DNA of 64,000 bases. Origin: Marsupella aquatica. Its lineage: Eukaryota > Marchantiophyta. Below, one piece after another: positions 51,769 to 60,189 of this stretch (the stretch's first letter is position 1; each line of letters starts with the position of its first letter). The notes under the pieces are model-generated. The model had not been told where the DNA came from. It worked only from the letters and a program-made list of their open reading frames with translations, and made no database searches. The stretch spans positions 12,400,001 to 12,464,000 of the forward strand of contig OZ316899.1 of NCBI GenBank assembly GCA_973895155.1, read 5' to 3'. Made by a program: the position numbers and the translations under genes.

Positions 51769-54700
51769 ATGGAACCCGGGCAGAGGCCGGAGGTAAGGCT
51801 GAGGGTGAAAACCCGATTAGGGTTAGGGCGCGTTAAGCGTCGGCGGCTAGGAAGGATCAACGGGAAGAAGGACCGGCAGAGGAGAGGGGTAAGGAGCGCT
51901 TGCAGGAGATGGTGGCTCATTTGCGAGCACGAACTAGGCAGACGACTACGGGAGGCCAACTACTGTCAGCTGCTTAAGCAAGCACTCGGGGAGAGAGTAG
52001 ATACCGACGATCGACCTAAGGAGGGTATGAGCAACGTCAATCAAGCGGCACATTTCTGGGGATGCCTGTTCGAACGGGCAACTGAGTACATCAAGACTTA
52101 CGAGGACGAGGAGTCAGAAAGGGCAGCTCGAGAACGGCAGGAGCTCGCTCGATTGTGGGAGCTGCACAAGACGGCTTTCTTAGGAGGCGAACTCATCAAG
52201 GACGAGTTCCTGTGGACGCCTACTTCCAATCAACTCGACGATCTTCTGTTTTGCAAAGACAGCATCGTCGGCATCCGAGAGGCCATCAAGAACTGCAACG
52301 ACATACACTGGGAATTAAAGGGTAGCACGGAAAGGTGGACCCGGGCAACGGTGCTAGGAGAAACCTCCACGGCAGCAGAGATGAAGAGGAAGGGAGCCGT
52401 CAACGATGAAGCCACCCCGGCAAAAAGAACGAGGTCGGCGGCACCAAAGAAGCCAGCCGAGCAGCAGAGCAGGAGGCAGGGAGAAGCCGAAGAGGAGGAG
52501 GTCGATCCCATCAAGGCCATTCCAACCAGGGATGACACCTGGAAGGGCTGGGCGGCAACCCTACCGGTGGAGGTGCAACTACATTTTGCACGGGAGGAGG
52601 ATGCATGCTTTACGGCCATGCAGACCAAGAAGTACCAAGGCTTCATGGCCGGATCCGGCTTGGAGGCCTTTGTAAGATTACCATGGCTGAAGCCGGAGGT
52701 ACCGGAGTCAGACCTATTAGAATTCGTGGGGTCATGGGAACCCGAGACCAATTGCACGAGGATATATGGGAAGGATTTCTATCTTACTCCCAAGGTAATT
52801 GCCGAAGTGTTTGGCTTGCCGATGGGCAATAAGACCAAAGTTGATACCAGGAAGACCTTGCCTGACAAGGAGTTCCGGTCGTTCCCCGGGCCATCAACGA
52901 AGAATGGCTTCTTCCGGAACACCTGCACCAACCCGCACATAGGAGAGATGATCGACTTCTTGCGGGTGACCATGCATTGTAACTTGCCGAGGGCAGAGAT
53001 CGGCAAGGCACAGGTCTATCTGGCAGAAAGGCCAGACCCAAGCCGGGACTACAACGGGTACCTCCTCAACCAATTGAAGAAGATCTTAAAGGAGGAGCAG
53101 CAGGTAATCGGCATGGGGAGCGTGTCGCGGCTTGGCTATCACATGCCGCTGTTGTGCCGGTATGCCAGAGGTCAGACTTTTGCCCCGGTACTTCCCCTGC
53201 AGGTAAGGGCACCCGAGGAAGCTCCAACACCGAGGCCGTTGGCTGAGAAGCCTCCACCACCTGTTAGTCCTACGATCGAGCAGGTGTTTAGGCCCAGGAA
53301 GGAAGACTTGCCGATGCAGCAACCAGGCATGCAGAGTCTGCTAAAACTACTGGAGAAAGAAAAGAAATCGGCATCGGCAACAACTTCTACTTACTCCACC
53401 TACGCTAAGAATAGAGCCATGGAGTATGGTGAGATGTGTGGGGAACTTGCGCTCGGCATCTTTGGAGAGGAGTTGGAGGTAGGACCCTTTTTCCATAGGG
53501 AGCAGTTGGAGAAGCACCAATTAGAAGAAGCGGTGGCTTTAGAGAGAAGCAAGAAGGACGAGGTCATTCGGCGGCTTAGGAGGATGGGAGCCGAGATTGA
53601 AGATCTAAGGGCGGCCAAGAAAGCCCAAGATGAACTGCGGATTAAACGACATGAGCTGAACATCATGCAGGGGTAGTTGGACGCCGCGCAGGCTGATAAT
53701 CAGAATATCAAGGATAAACTGACTCAGACGCAGGAAGAGTTGGCCGACACGATCAAAGAGAGGGAGAAGTGGAAGCAAGAGCTGAAGAATACAGAGGAGG
53801 CCCACATAACAGCCAACAGCCGGGCCATGGCGGAGACCCAAAGAAAGGAATGGGCGTTGAAAGGGGAGCTCGAGAAAATCCGCGGAGCCCTTGAGCAGAA
53901 GGAGGTCGAGTTAGGGAAATCCTATCAAGGGATTATGGCGCTGCAGCAGGAGCTTGCATCCCTGACGGCCAGCTTCAAGGCCGACCTAAGGGAGAAGGAC
54001 GAGATGCTCGAACAGACTTACGCCAAGATGAACCAGATGGAGTCTGTCATCATTGCGGAGCTCGACAAGGAGCTAAGAGCAACCCAGGAGGAGAGGGCTA
54101 CCTTGAAGAAGGAATTGGAGGAAGCCCACAGGGAGCAGGAGGAGGCCAAAAACGAGCTGGAGGGGGCACGTAAGGACCTGGATGAAACCCAAGAGGAGTT
54201 GGAGGAAATCACGAGGAAGATGGAGAACCTACAGCGGCGGGCCGACAACCAAACAGAGCGGCTGAAGAAACAAGCCGCAGTATTTAAATGCTTAGCTGCA
54301 GCAGGTCCATCTCCCGTTGGGACAAACCAGTTACCAGGGGTGGTAATTGCCGAAGGACAAGCCGCGCCAACTGCACCAGTGCCGGAAGTAAGTGGGAAGG
54401 GGAAGGGACCAGCTGCCGAGCCACCAACGAAGAAGAAGCGGAAACCTCCAGGGTCAAGGAGTAATACGACTTCACAGGCCGTGGTGATCAAGGAGGTAGA
54501 CCCAGCACCGACCCCAGACAGGGTCACGGCTAAGGATCCAACTACCCTAGGGGAAGGGGAGGCCGAAGCCGAGGGAGTGGCTGAAGCCGAAGCCATGGGA
54601 GTGGCTGAGGCCGAAGCCGTGGGTATTGCCGAGGCCGGTGTCGAGGCTGAAGCCGAAGGTGGACCCAGTCAGGCCGATGGAGAGTTGACTCGGTCAAGGG

Positions 54701-54789
54701 CAGGTAATCTGTCAGTAGGCGGGCCAACGGCAGTGGCTGAGGAGGAAGTGTTGGGGGCGTCCATTGAGGATCCACCACCGGTGTCATGA
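51769..54789 (+). pseudogene. GypA LTR-encoded coiled-coil ORF (solo LTR copy)
   Basis: Begins 115 bp inside the LTR with MEPGQRPEVRLRVKTR. Basic N-terminus, NQAAHFWGCLFERATEYIK block, KRTRSAAPKK patch, conserved region (GWAATLP, KDFYLTPKVIAEVFGLP, LLNQLKKILKEEQQ), Pro-rich linker, long coiled coil (EKHQLEEAVALERSKKDEV onward), basic TKKKRKPPG, Ala/Glu/Gly repeats, stop at 54787-54789. One TAG (53674-53676) replaces Gln; a roughly 180-codon in-frame deletion lies near 53370. The intact ORF would be about 1190 codons by comparison with the copy at 60190. Faint resemblance to plant-transposon accessory proteins; function unknown. Confidence 0.83.
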
Positions 54790-55701
54790 CGGTGCAAGGG
54801 CGCCGTTCCTTTTAGGGAAGGCGGACGTGGAGGGAGGAGGCGTGAGTGGGCAGGGCGGGCGCGGATCTCCACGTTTAGGATTAGGATCAGAACCAGGAGC
54901 GGCCCTGACACTTAGCTTAGTGGGATTGCGGTCCCACTGGTAGGAGCAACACTTGTGCTCCTGCCTTGCTGTACATAGGTAGATTCGGGCAAGTAGATTA
55001 CTGTTAAGTAGATTAGGCTTATGATGCAAAGAATGGCGGATCCACTACCAGGATAAGTACCTGGGCAGCGGGGAGCTCAGGGCCTCTTCTTTAGCAAGTT
55101 TTTAGTTTGCACCAGCCGGGCTGGGATCAAGTAGTACGAGAAGCTCTCGGTTAGTCATACAGTGACCCTTGTGTATATTCATGTTTCCTCATGCCTAAGA
55201 GCTGAATAGAGTTGGCCTCACGGCTTAGTTCGCAGAACTTGTGTATGAGATGTACTGTTTGTATGGCAAGTGCATGGTATGACTCAGTCAGAATGAGTCA
55301 TTTTGCTATTTGTGTGTCGCATTAACTTGTGTGAAGAGTGCCCACATCAACAGAAGGAAGGAAAGTAAGCAGGGGAGTGAGAGTTGGATGTGTCGAGCTG
55401 AGAGAGGTCTTAGCGGCTTAACCAAGCCTATTGGGGATCATTCCGGCGGCGGAATCCAAACATACCTAACAGGAAGACAGGGGAAGACAGGGGAAGGCCT
55501 ATATTAGGCCGGCTACGTATCTCATGACCCGATGAAGGATCTGTCCAGTATATGTGTGTAAAATGTTAATAGTAGTAGTAGAAGGTTAGCAGCGTCCCAT
55601 GCCGCTAAGCCGCGGAAACGGCCTCGCCAAGCACGAAACCTGCGGGAATCGGCTTGAGCTGGGGGGTTTCTTGGGTTTAGGGAGCCATGGGACGCACCAC
55701 A
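54790..55701 (+). repeat. GypA solo LTR, post-ORF region
   Basis: About 0.9 kb of non-coding LTR from the ORF stop to ...CACCACA. It is also present at 11-929, 20832-20954 with 35773-36887, and 60190-61054 (reversed). Promoter and polyadenylation signals are presumably here but I could not place them. Confidence 0.8.
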
Positions 55702-56249
55702 TTAACCCTTAGTCCATATGATGATACAAAGAGGTATGCAATACCTAGGTATAAAGAGACACAAGACTAGGAGAGGGTAGTTACAACTACCCCAATGTAC
55801 AATATAAGATAAGCCACATTGGCTTAAGAGAAATTCAATCATCTTTTGTTGGTACAGTATGTATATTTCATAGTTTAACACGTTATAAGCACATGATTTT
55901 GCTCCTCCAACAACTCTCAAGCTACTCTTGTGAATTTTTTCCCTATTCATGTGAATGAAGCATCGAACGAAATTCCCCAAGACACATTTCTTTTCTTTCG
56001 CCAAGTACACCACAAAATTTTCGTCGACTATGACAACATTGGAGAAGCTCCAATTCCCATTGCTCGCAACAGATGGCGACAATTATTTATCTTGGGCACA
56101 AAATACATAAATTGTTCTCAACATGAAAGGCCTCGGCGACATTATCTTAGCAGATATCAATGGCACATTACAACAAAAGGCTCAGGCACTGTATATCATT
56201 CGCCATCACCTCGCTGCCGAACTACAACTTGAATACCTTACAGAGTTTA

Positions 56250-56537
56250 GGGTTTTCCAGACCGTTTTCAAACTAGACGTTGAGGAATCTACTTTGACCA
56301 GCCAACCAATTCTCACAGTTGGAGAAGTCCAACTGATCTTGGAGAGGAAGAATGCTCATGGTTTATAGAGAAGGATATATAAATTGTCCTATACTTGAAA
56401 CGGTTATATTAGTTTTTGTCGTATTACAACGGTATAGTTTTATGTTAGCGCCTGGCGCTGGGATGGAAGTCTTCCTTATTATCATTTACTTCATTGTAAT
56501 CCTATCACTACAAATGATATTTTAAATTTTTGTTTCC
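56250..56537 (+). repeat. Direct repeat of ElemX transposase 3' end, copy 2
   Basis: 288 bp nearly identical to 51351-51635. It includes the last codons VFKLDVEESTLTSQPILT ... NAHGL with stop at 56366-56368 and a palindrome at 56446-56460. The two copies enclose the Copia fragment and solo LTR. Confidence 0.85.
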
Positions 56538-57045
56538 CACATTATGCATTCATCCAATGTCATTTTCTAAATGGGTTGGTTGTTTCCATTTTAGCTAGCC
56601 CCAGGCGCTAGCCCATCGCCGGTGGTCTTTCAAATTGTCCAGAGTTTTCATTTCTGGTTTTCTGCCTTATTGTTGGCCTATAATATTATGTTACTTATGG
56701 TGGGACCAACCATGTCAATGTTTTTTCCCATGGCATTCACTGGTAAATGTTTGTGTGTCTGTGGTTTTTGGGACACTATTTTCCAGAAGTATGTTGGTGA
56801 TTCTGGACTCACTTATCATCAGACAACAATTGTTGCCATGTTAGTTGGTTCTAAGCTCTAGAATGTAAATGAAGCGTAATGCATATTGCTTTTTTTCAGA
56901 TGTATCTGGCTTGAAGTAATGAAGTATTATCCTGTTCCAATGACTAACTTTTCCTGGTAACAGCAACCTATTCCTAATAACAGCAACAAAAAAATCTGCT
57001 ACCAGAATTCCTGTTTTCCTGTTTCCTGTCTCGGTGGCCATACCC
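56538..57045. other. Inner ElemX right end
   Basis: Non-coding 3' flank of the transposase side, with a palindrome at 56596-56610. The last 105 bp carries GGTAACAGC and CCTGTTTTCCTGTTTCCTG repeats and ends GGCCATACCC at 57045. A 79-codon frame at 56622-56861 shows no recognisable features. Confidence 0.65.
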
Positions 57046-57053
57046 GAAGCAAC

Positions 57054-58016
57054 CAAGGAATGGGCAGTGAAAACCTCAAAAATCACTCCATTGTTGAGTC
57101 CAGAGTTTGAAGACTTTCTGTCTACGTGCGCATAAATGTATGTTGTCACGGAGAGGAATAAGCGGGAGAAGAAGCCAGATACCGTGTTGTGTACCATGGA
57201 CCGGGCCAGGCTTTTTAGGCTCTGGATCCCAAGCTACGAAGGACTTTGCTTGTAGCACATTGCAATTTGGAGCTCCGAAGACAATTCTTCCATCAATGAT
57301 GATCCAGTAAAATAGTGGTGTCACACCTGGATTACATGGAATAATGTAGAAGGGATTGCGGTGGGGATGTTGCAATGTGCTTTGCGAGAGGTCCAACAAA
57401 CCATTCCCGTGGATCATTTACAAGATTGGGCATGTGAATCATTCAAATCTCTAATTGACAGTCACGAATGATTTTAAGAAATACGGTGACTCTGGCAAGG
57501 GTAAGTTTTTTAATACAATGAGTATCCTGATAAAGAGGATTACTCTTTGAAGAACCAGAAGCAAGCAGAAAGGTACCTCTACCGTTTTTACATCCATGTG
57601 GATGCTACAAAACCTGATTACTTTTGGGCGTATCCTGCCGCCTTCCTCAAGTGGACTGTAATACCGGAGAGCGATTTGTATTCTATGTATCCTGCTGTGG
57701 GAATTTTCCCAGCAAGACCTTTGAGTGAATGGGGGAGAACCCATTGTCCATGGTGCCTAGATACAGATAGATGGGACTCGCCCTTTGATCACAGAGAAAA
57801 GGATGCTTTCCATAAGCTGTCTAAGTCCCAGATCCCAATCAACATTGTTTATGACATGAAGCAAGGGCTTCCAGATGATGTGGATCAATCCACAACAGAA
57901 TTGCAAACAATATGTGAGACAACAATTGTTCATGTTGACCAAAGCAGGAAGCCTCGCGGCAAAGCAAAAGCAGATACTACGGCCCCAAGTGAATCAACAA
58001 TATGTGGGAAAAAATG
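57054..58016 (+). pseudogene. Outer ElemX ParB/MTase-like gene, exon 2, 3' part
   Basis: Picks up where 39616 stops: EWAVKTSKITPLLSPEFEDF (in changing frames), TMDRARL, NNVEGIAVGMLQCALREV, then an open run NQKQAERYLYRFYIHVDATKP, DYFWAYPAAFLKWTVIPE, HCPWCLDTDRWDSPF, VDQSRKPRGKAKADT. It ends at a good donor GTAAGT (58017). Several stops and frame changes lie before 57540. The complementarity of the two exon halves is the main evidence for the nested insertion. Confidence 0.85.
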
Positions 58017-58297
58017 TAAGTATAATTTGTATCTCTTTGGTTAGCACCCGGCGCTGCTATGACAGTCAATATCTGTCACATTGTTAGCGCTTGCCGTTGT
58101 TATGGCAGTCAATATCTGTTACATTGTTAGCGCCCAGCGCTGCTATGAGTGTCAATATTTCAGAACTGAATTGGTTATTTTAGTCAAAAAGGTGAATATT
58201 TAAGGCCAAGTCTTATAGATAGTTTGGCCAGCGCTGGGCGTTAGCATTGTCGTTGTCTCAATATTGACGGATATCACATCGACATCCATTTGAACAG
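58017..58297 (+). other. Outer ElemX intron 2 with four palindromes
   Basis: 281-bp intron, donor GTAAGT, acceptor TTGAACAG. Palindromes or variants lie at 58042, 58085, 58128 and 58229, the first three spaced 43 bp apart in a diverged tandem unit (CAATATCTGT(C/T)ACATTGTTAG). The matching inner intron (44411-44560) has two. Confidence 0.75.
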
Positions 58298-58998
58298 GGA
58301 GAAAATAAGACGCCGTGGGAAGCGGAGATACAAAGATAGATGCCACCCCAGAGGCGTCTGAAGCCAATACCGGAGCACCATTCGATCCAATTACTCCCGC
58401 TGAGAAAGGGAAGGCTATTGCTCCAGTGGATGCCATCAGTACAAGGAAGAAGATGAAAAGGACCATTGAAGGTGGATCTTCCTCTCGAGAAAGTGCTGCT
58501 ACTGTAGGTCTTCAACGTGAAGTTGGGGACTTCAAGAGTAGACTTTCAAGGCATTGCCTTGTTGAATCTAGCATCTCAGAATTCTACTCAACATTTAACA
58601 AAGGAGAGAAGCCTGACTGGGTGAATGGTGTAGAGAAATGAGGAAAGGATCTCATGAAGTCTAGTTTTTGAGAGAAGGGCATTGTGCGTGGGGGAAAGGA
58701 GAGATTGTTTGGAGTCCACGCGGGTTTTATCTACCATCCGACGGGACTTAAACCATCTATGCTAGACAGAAAAGTCCCAAAATGAAATGTCCCCGACCAC
58801 TCATTGGCCACCTCTTTCTTTCGTGGAATGGATCCATTTTTATCTGATGACGGAATGCTGGCCATTTTACATAACGGGGAGTACGATCCGATGTCTCAGG
58901 TTATATCGACTTGTCAGGAATCAAAGAAGTTTCATTGCATCTCGACACACAATGTTGTCATGTCAGTTCCAATGTACGCGCCAAAGACCGACCAACAG
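58298..58998 (+). pseudogene. Outer ElemX ParB/MTase-like gene, exon 3
   Basis: Homologous to 43707-44410: DATPEASEANTGAPFDP, SRLSRHCLVESSISEF, GVHAGFIYHPTGLKP, FFRGMDPFLSDDGMLAIL, SKKFHCISTHNVVMSVPMY. Several stops, including TGA at 58639-58641 and near 58784, fall where the inner copy has Trp (TGG to TGA). Donor CAG|GTAAAT at 58999; intron 58999-59087 ends ATTTCAG. The DPPY position reads YHPTG. Confidence 0.83.
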
Positions 58999-59087
58999 GT
59001 AAATTTCTCATCGTGACATCTGGTTTGCAGTTCAAAGAATGTTTATGAATGCATCCATTGACGTACCATTCTTGGGTTATATTTCAG

Positions 59088-59654
59088 ATCTTCACGCTCA
59101 GACTGGACGTCTTCTATCGAGTGTCTGAAAAAGGGAAGGTGCCAAAAGACTCAAGATTTAGACCTCTGTCTGTCACGAAAGATCCCTCCATAACAAATTT
59201 AATTGGACTTCCCTCTCTCAAAGTCGATCCAATACTTGAGATGGAATTTGCTAGGAATGCTCGTTTGTTGGTTGGATTCATGCAATCTATGATTGAGCTC
59301 ATCACTCGGCCTAGGGATATTTTCATGGATTGGACAGTGGGGTCGGGTAGCTCTTTTGTAGTTGGAGACTATTCTGGGAGGATTGTAATTGGAGTGGAGA
59401 ATAGGAAAGATTTTGTTGAAACTGGTTCCAAGGTGTTCTTAAATCTACTTTCTCCAAAGGAAGTCAAAACTTTGCCACCCCCAATTCAACCACCCAAAAA
59501 GAAAAGGAGAGACAAGCTTCATTCTGTACTTAATTTTGACTCTGACGATGAGTCAAGTGGTGCGACAGCAGACGAAGATGAGGGTGGCACACCTGAGGGG
59601 AAGGGTCAAGAACAATCTGCTGGCCAGAGTGACAACAATGACTCTTCCGAGTAA
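59088..59654 (+). pseudogene. Outer ElemX ParB/MTase-like gene, exon 4 (AdoMet motif)
   Basis: IFTLRLDVFYRVSEKGKVP, DPSITNLIGLPSLK, then RDIFMDWTVGSGSSFVVGD and RIVIGVENRKDFVETGSKVF, the beta-class methyltransferase AdoMet signature. It ends in an acidic Glu/Gln/Ser tail with TAA at 59652-59654. This exon is open. The residues conserved with 40817-41353 centre on the AdoMet motif, which suggests past selection on the protein. Confidence 0.82.
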
Positions 59655-59753
59655 TGTTCTGAAACTTGTAAGCTTCTTTCTCCTTTCTAGTTCCTTCATG
59701 CTTTTGTGCTATCCATTCATGCAATCGGTTGACAAACTTCTGTTCTCACCCAG

Positions 59754-60051
59754 GTCCAAATGGAATACGAAAAGGCGCTTCAAACTCAGAAGAAAAGTAG
59801 CTCATTTTGAAATTGTCACTCTAGAGAAACCATTCGTTTTACCCTCTTATGCTGAGAACACTGCAAGAATGGAAGATAATCAGAGGACTCTTTTTTGGGA
59901 AAACAAAGGTCTCCGGCTATGGAGAGGATTTGATAGAAAATTTGTCCAAAATCCTTATGTAGATGAAGTTTGTAGGAGGAAGTTTGTAGATGACAAGGCG
60001 GTCTTGACCGAGAGGTCACAGAGCTCCGAATCAGAATCGTCCGATTCATGA
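59754..60051 (+). pseudogene. Outer ElemX ParB/MTase-like gene, conserved 3' block
   Basis: After acceptor CACCCAG: NTKRRFKLRRKVAHFEIV, EKPFVLPSYAENTARMED, FDRKFVQNPYVDEV, ending SSESESSDS and TGA at 60049-60051. Protein-level conservation with 40411-40711 argues it was coding. Its link to exon 4, which ends in TAA in both copies, is unresolved. Confidence 0.65.
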
Positions 60052-60189
60052 AGAGTTTTTGCGGCTAAGATTTTACCAGCACTGGGCGTTGTTATCAAAA
60101 TACATGTATTCATTATCCCACTTATGATTGGTTTATGTTACATTGATAATAAAGTGTATTAAATTCCTCATTTCCCTTACTAGCGTCGG
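60052..60189 (+). other. Outer ElemX 3' flank
   Basis: Non-coding, with a palindrome variant at 60077-60091. A second, TAGCGTCGG at 60181, is cut by the GypA LTR starting at 60190. Confidence 0.7.

Larger units (their letters stand above)
51654..55701 (+). mobile_element. GypA solo LTR with target duplication
   Basis: 4048 bp, TGTGATGCC...GCACCACA, flanked by the 5-bp duplication TTAAC (51649-51653 and 55702-55706) inside a Copia LTR. The same TGTGATGCC directly follows GypA pol at 2240, which shows this is the LTR of that family and not a separate element. It therefore arose by LTR-LTR recombination, and the ORF it carries lies wholly in LTR sequence. It lacks about 540 bp of ORF found in other copies. 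Confidence 0.92.
51636..56249 (+). mobile_element. Truncated Copia element (5' LTR and gag start)
   Basis: The LTR begins TGTTAGAATATATTTAAC at 51636, is split by the GypA solo LTR, and resumes at 55707 to end TAGTTTAACA at 55880 (about 192 bp in all). Next comes CGTTATAAGCACATGA in the primer-site position, like ElemD. Reading on, a Copia gag start can be seen with breaks: ATDGDNYLSWAQN, then LNMKGLGDII and QQKAQALYIIRHHLAAELQ (about 56066-56235). It stops abruptly at 56249, where ElemX sequence repeats. No pol. Confidence 0.8.
39617..57045. mobile_element. Inner ElemX copy: MULE-like transposon with ParB/MTase-like gene
   Basis: A 17.4-kb insertion in the outer copy with 8-bp target duplication GAAGCAAC, a size usual for MULE (8-11 bp) or hAT elements. 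Ends: GAGGTGTTTACAAAAGGCAG and, reversed, GGGTATGGCCACCGAGACAG. These are an imperfect inverted repeat that continues into CAGGAAA(A)CAGG repeats. Inside are a minus-strand ParB/methyltransferase-like gene (40411-46733) and a divergent transposase (47359-51469). Nested inside are a 340-bp derivative (49272-49611), a Copia fragment with a GypA solo LTR (51636-56249), and intron filler. Without these it is about 10 kb. An alternative is that the termini belong to a separate small transposon into which ElemX inserted. Confidence 0.75.
37717..60091. repeat. Dispersed 15-bp palindrome TAGCGCCNGGCGCTA
   Basis: Start positions of copies and close variants: 37717, 37781, 37884, 38036, 38098, 39243, 39735, 39757 (partial), 39854, 39987, 40204, 40302, 41429, 44450, 44510, 45914, 47052, 47114, 49700, 49885, 51544, 56446, 56596, 58042, 58085, 58128, 58229, 60077, and a truncated one at 60181. 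Two 7-bp arms flank one variable base. I found none in the GypA, GypB, GypC or ElemD parts. None falls in a coding exon of ElemX: all are in introns, the divergent spacer, or 3' flanks. The motif is GC-rich in AT-rich surroundings. Confidence 0.9.
36888..60189. mobile_element. Outer ElemX copy, split and truncated
   Basis: Left half 36888-39616 and right half 57046-60189 are parts of one element. It has a minus-strand transposase fragment and a divergent plus-strand ParB/methyltransferase-like gene whose second exon stops at 39616 and resumes at 57054. The inner ElemX copy (39617-57045) sits in that exon between duplicated GAAGCAAC (39609-39616 and 57046-57053). GypA LTRs cut both outer ends (36887 and 60190), so its own termini are not in the window. 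Confidence 0.8.

Noticed and set aside
51654-55701. Independent DNA transposon with TGTG..CACA inverted ends and its own ORF
   Set aside because: The same left border follows GypA pol and polypurine tract at 2240, and the target duplication is 5 bp, so it is a solo LTR.
56622-56861. 79-codon frame near the inner ElemX right end
   Set aside because: It is Phe/Leu-rich from T-rich DNA, with no homologue in the outer copy and no start context or motif.
37717-58243. CRISPR-like array from recurring short palindromes
   Set aside because: Spacing is irregular over 20 kb, there are no uniform spacers or cas genes, and introns show the region is eukaryotic.
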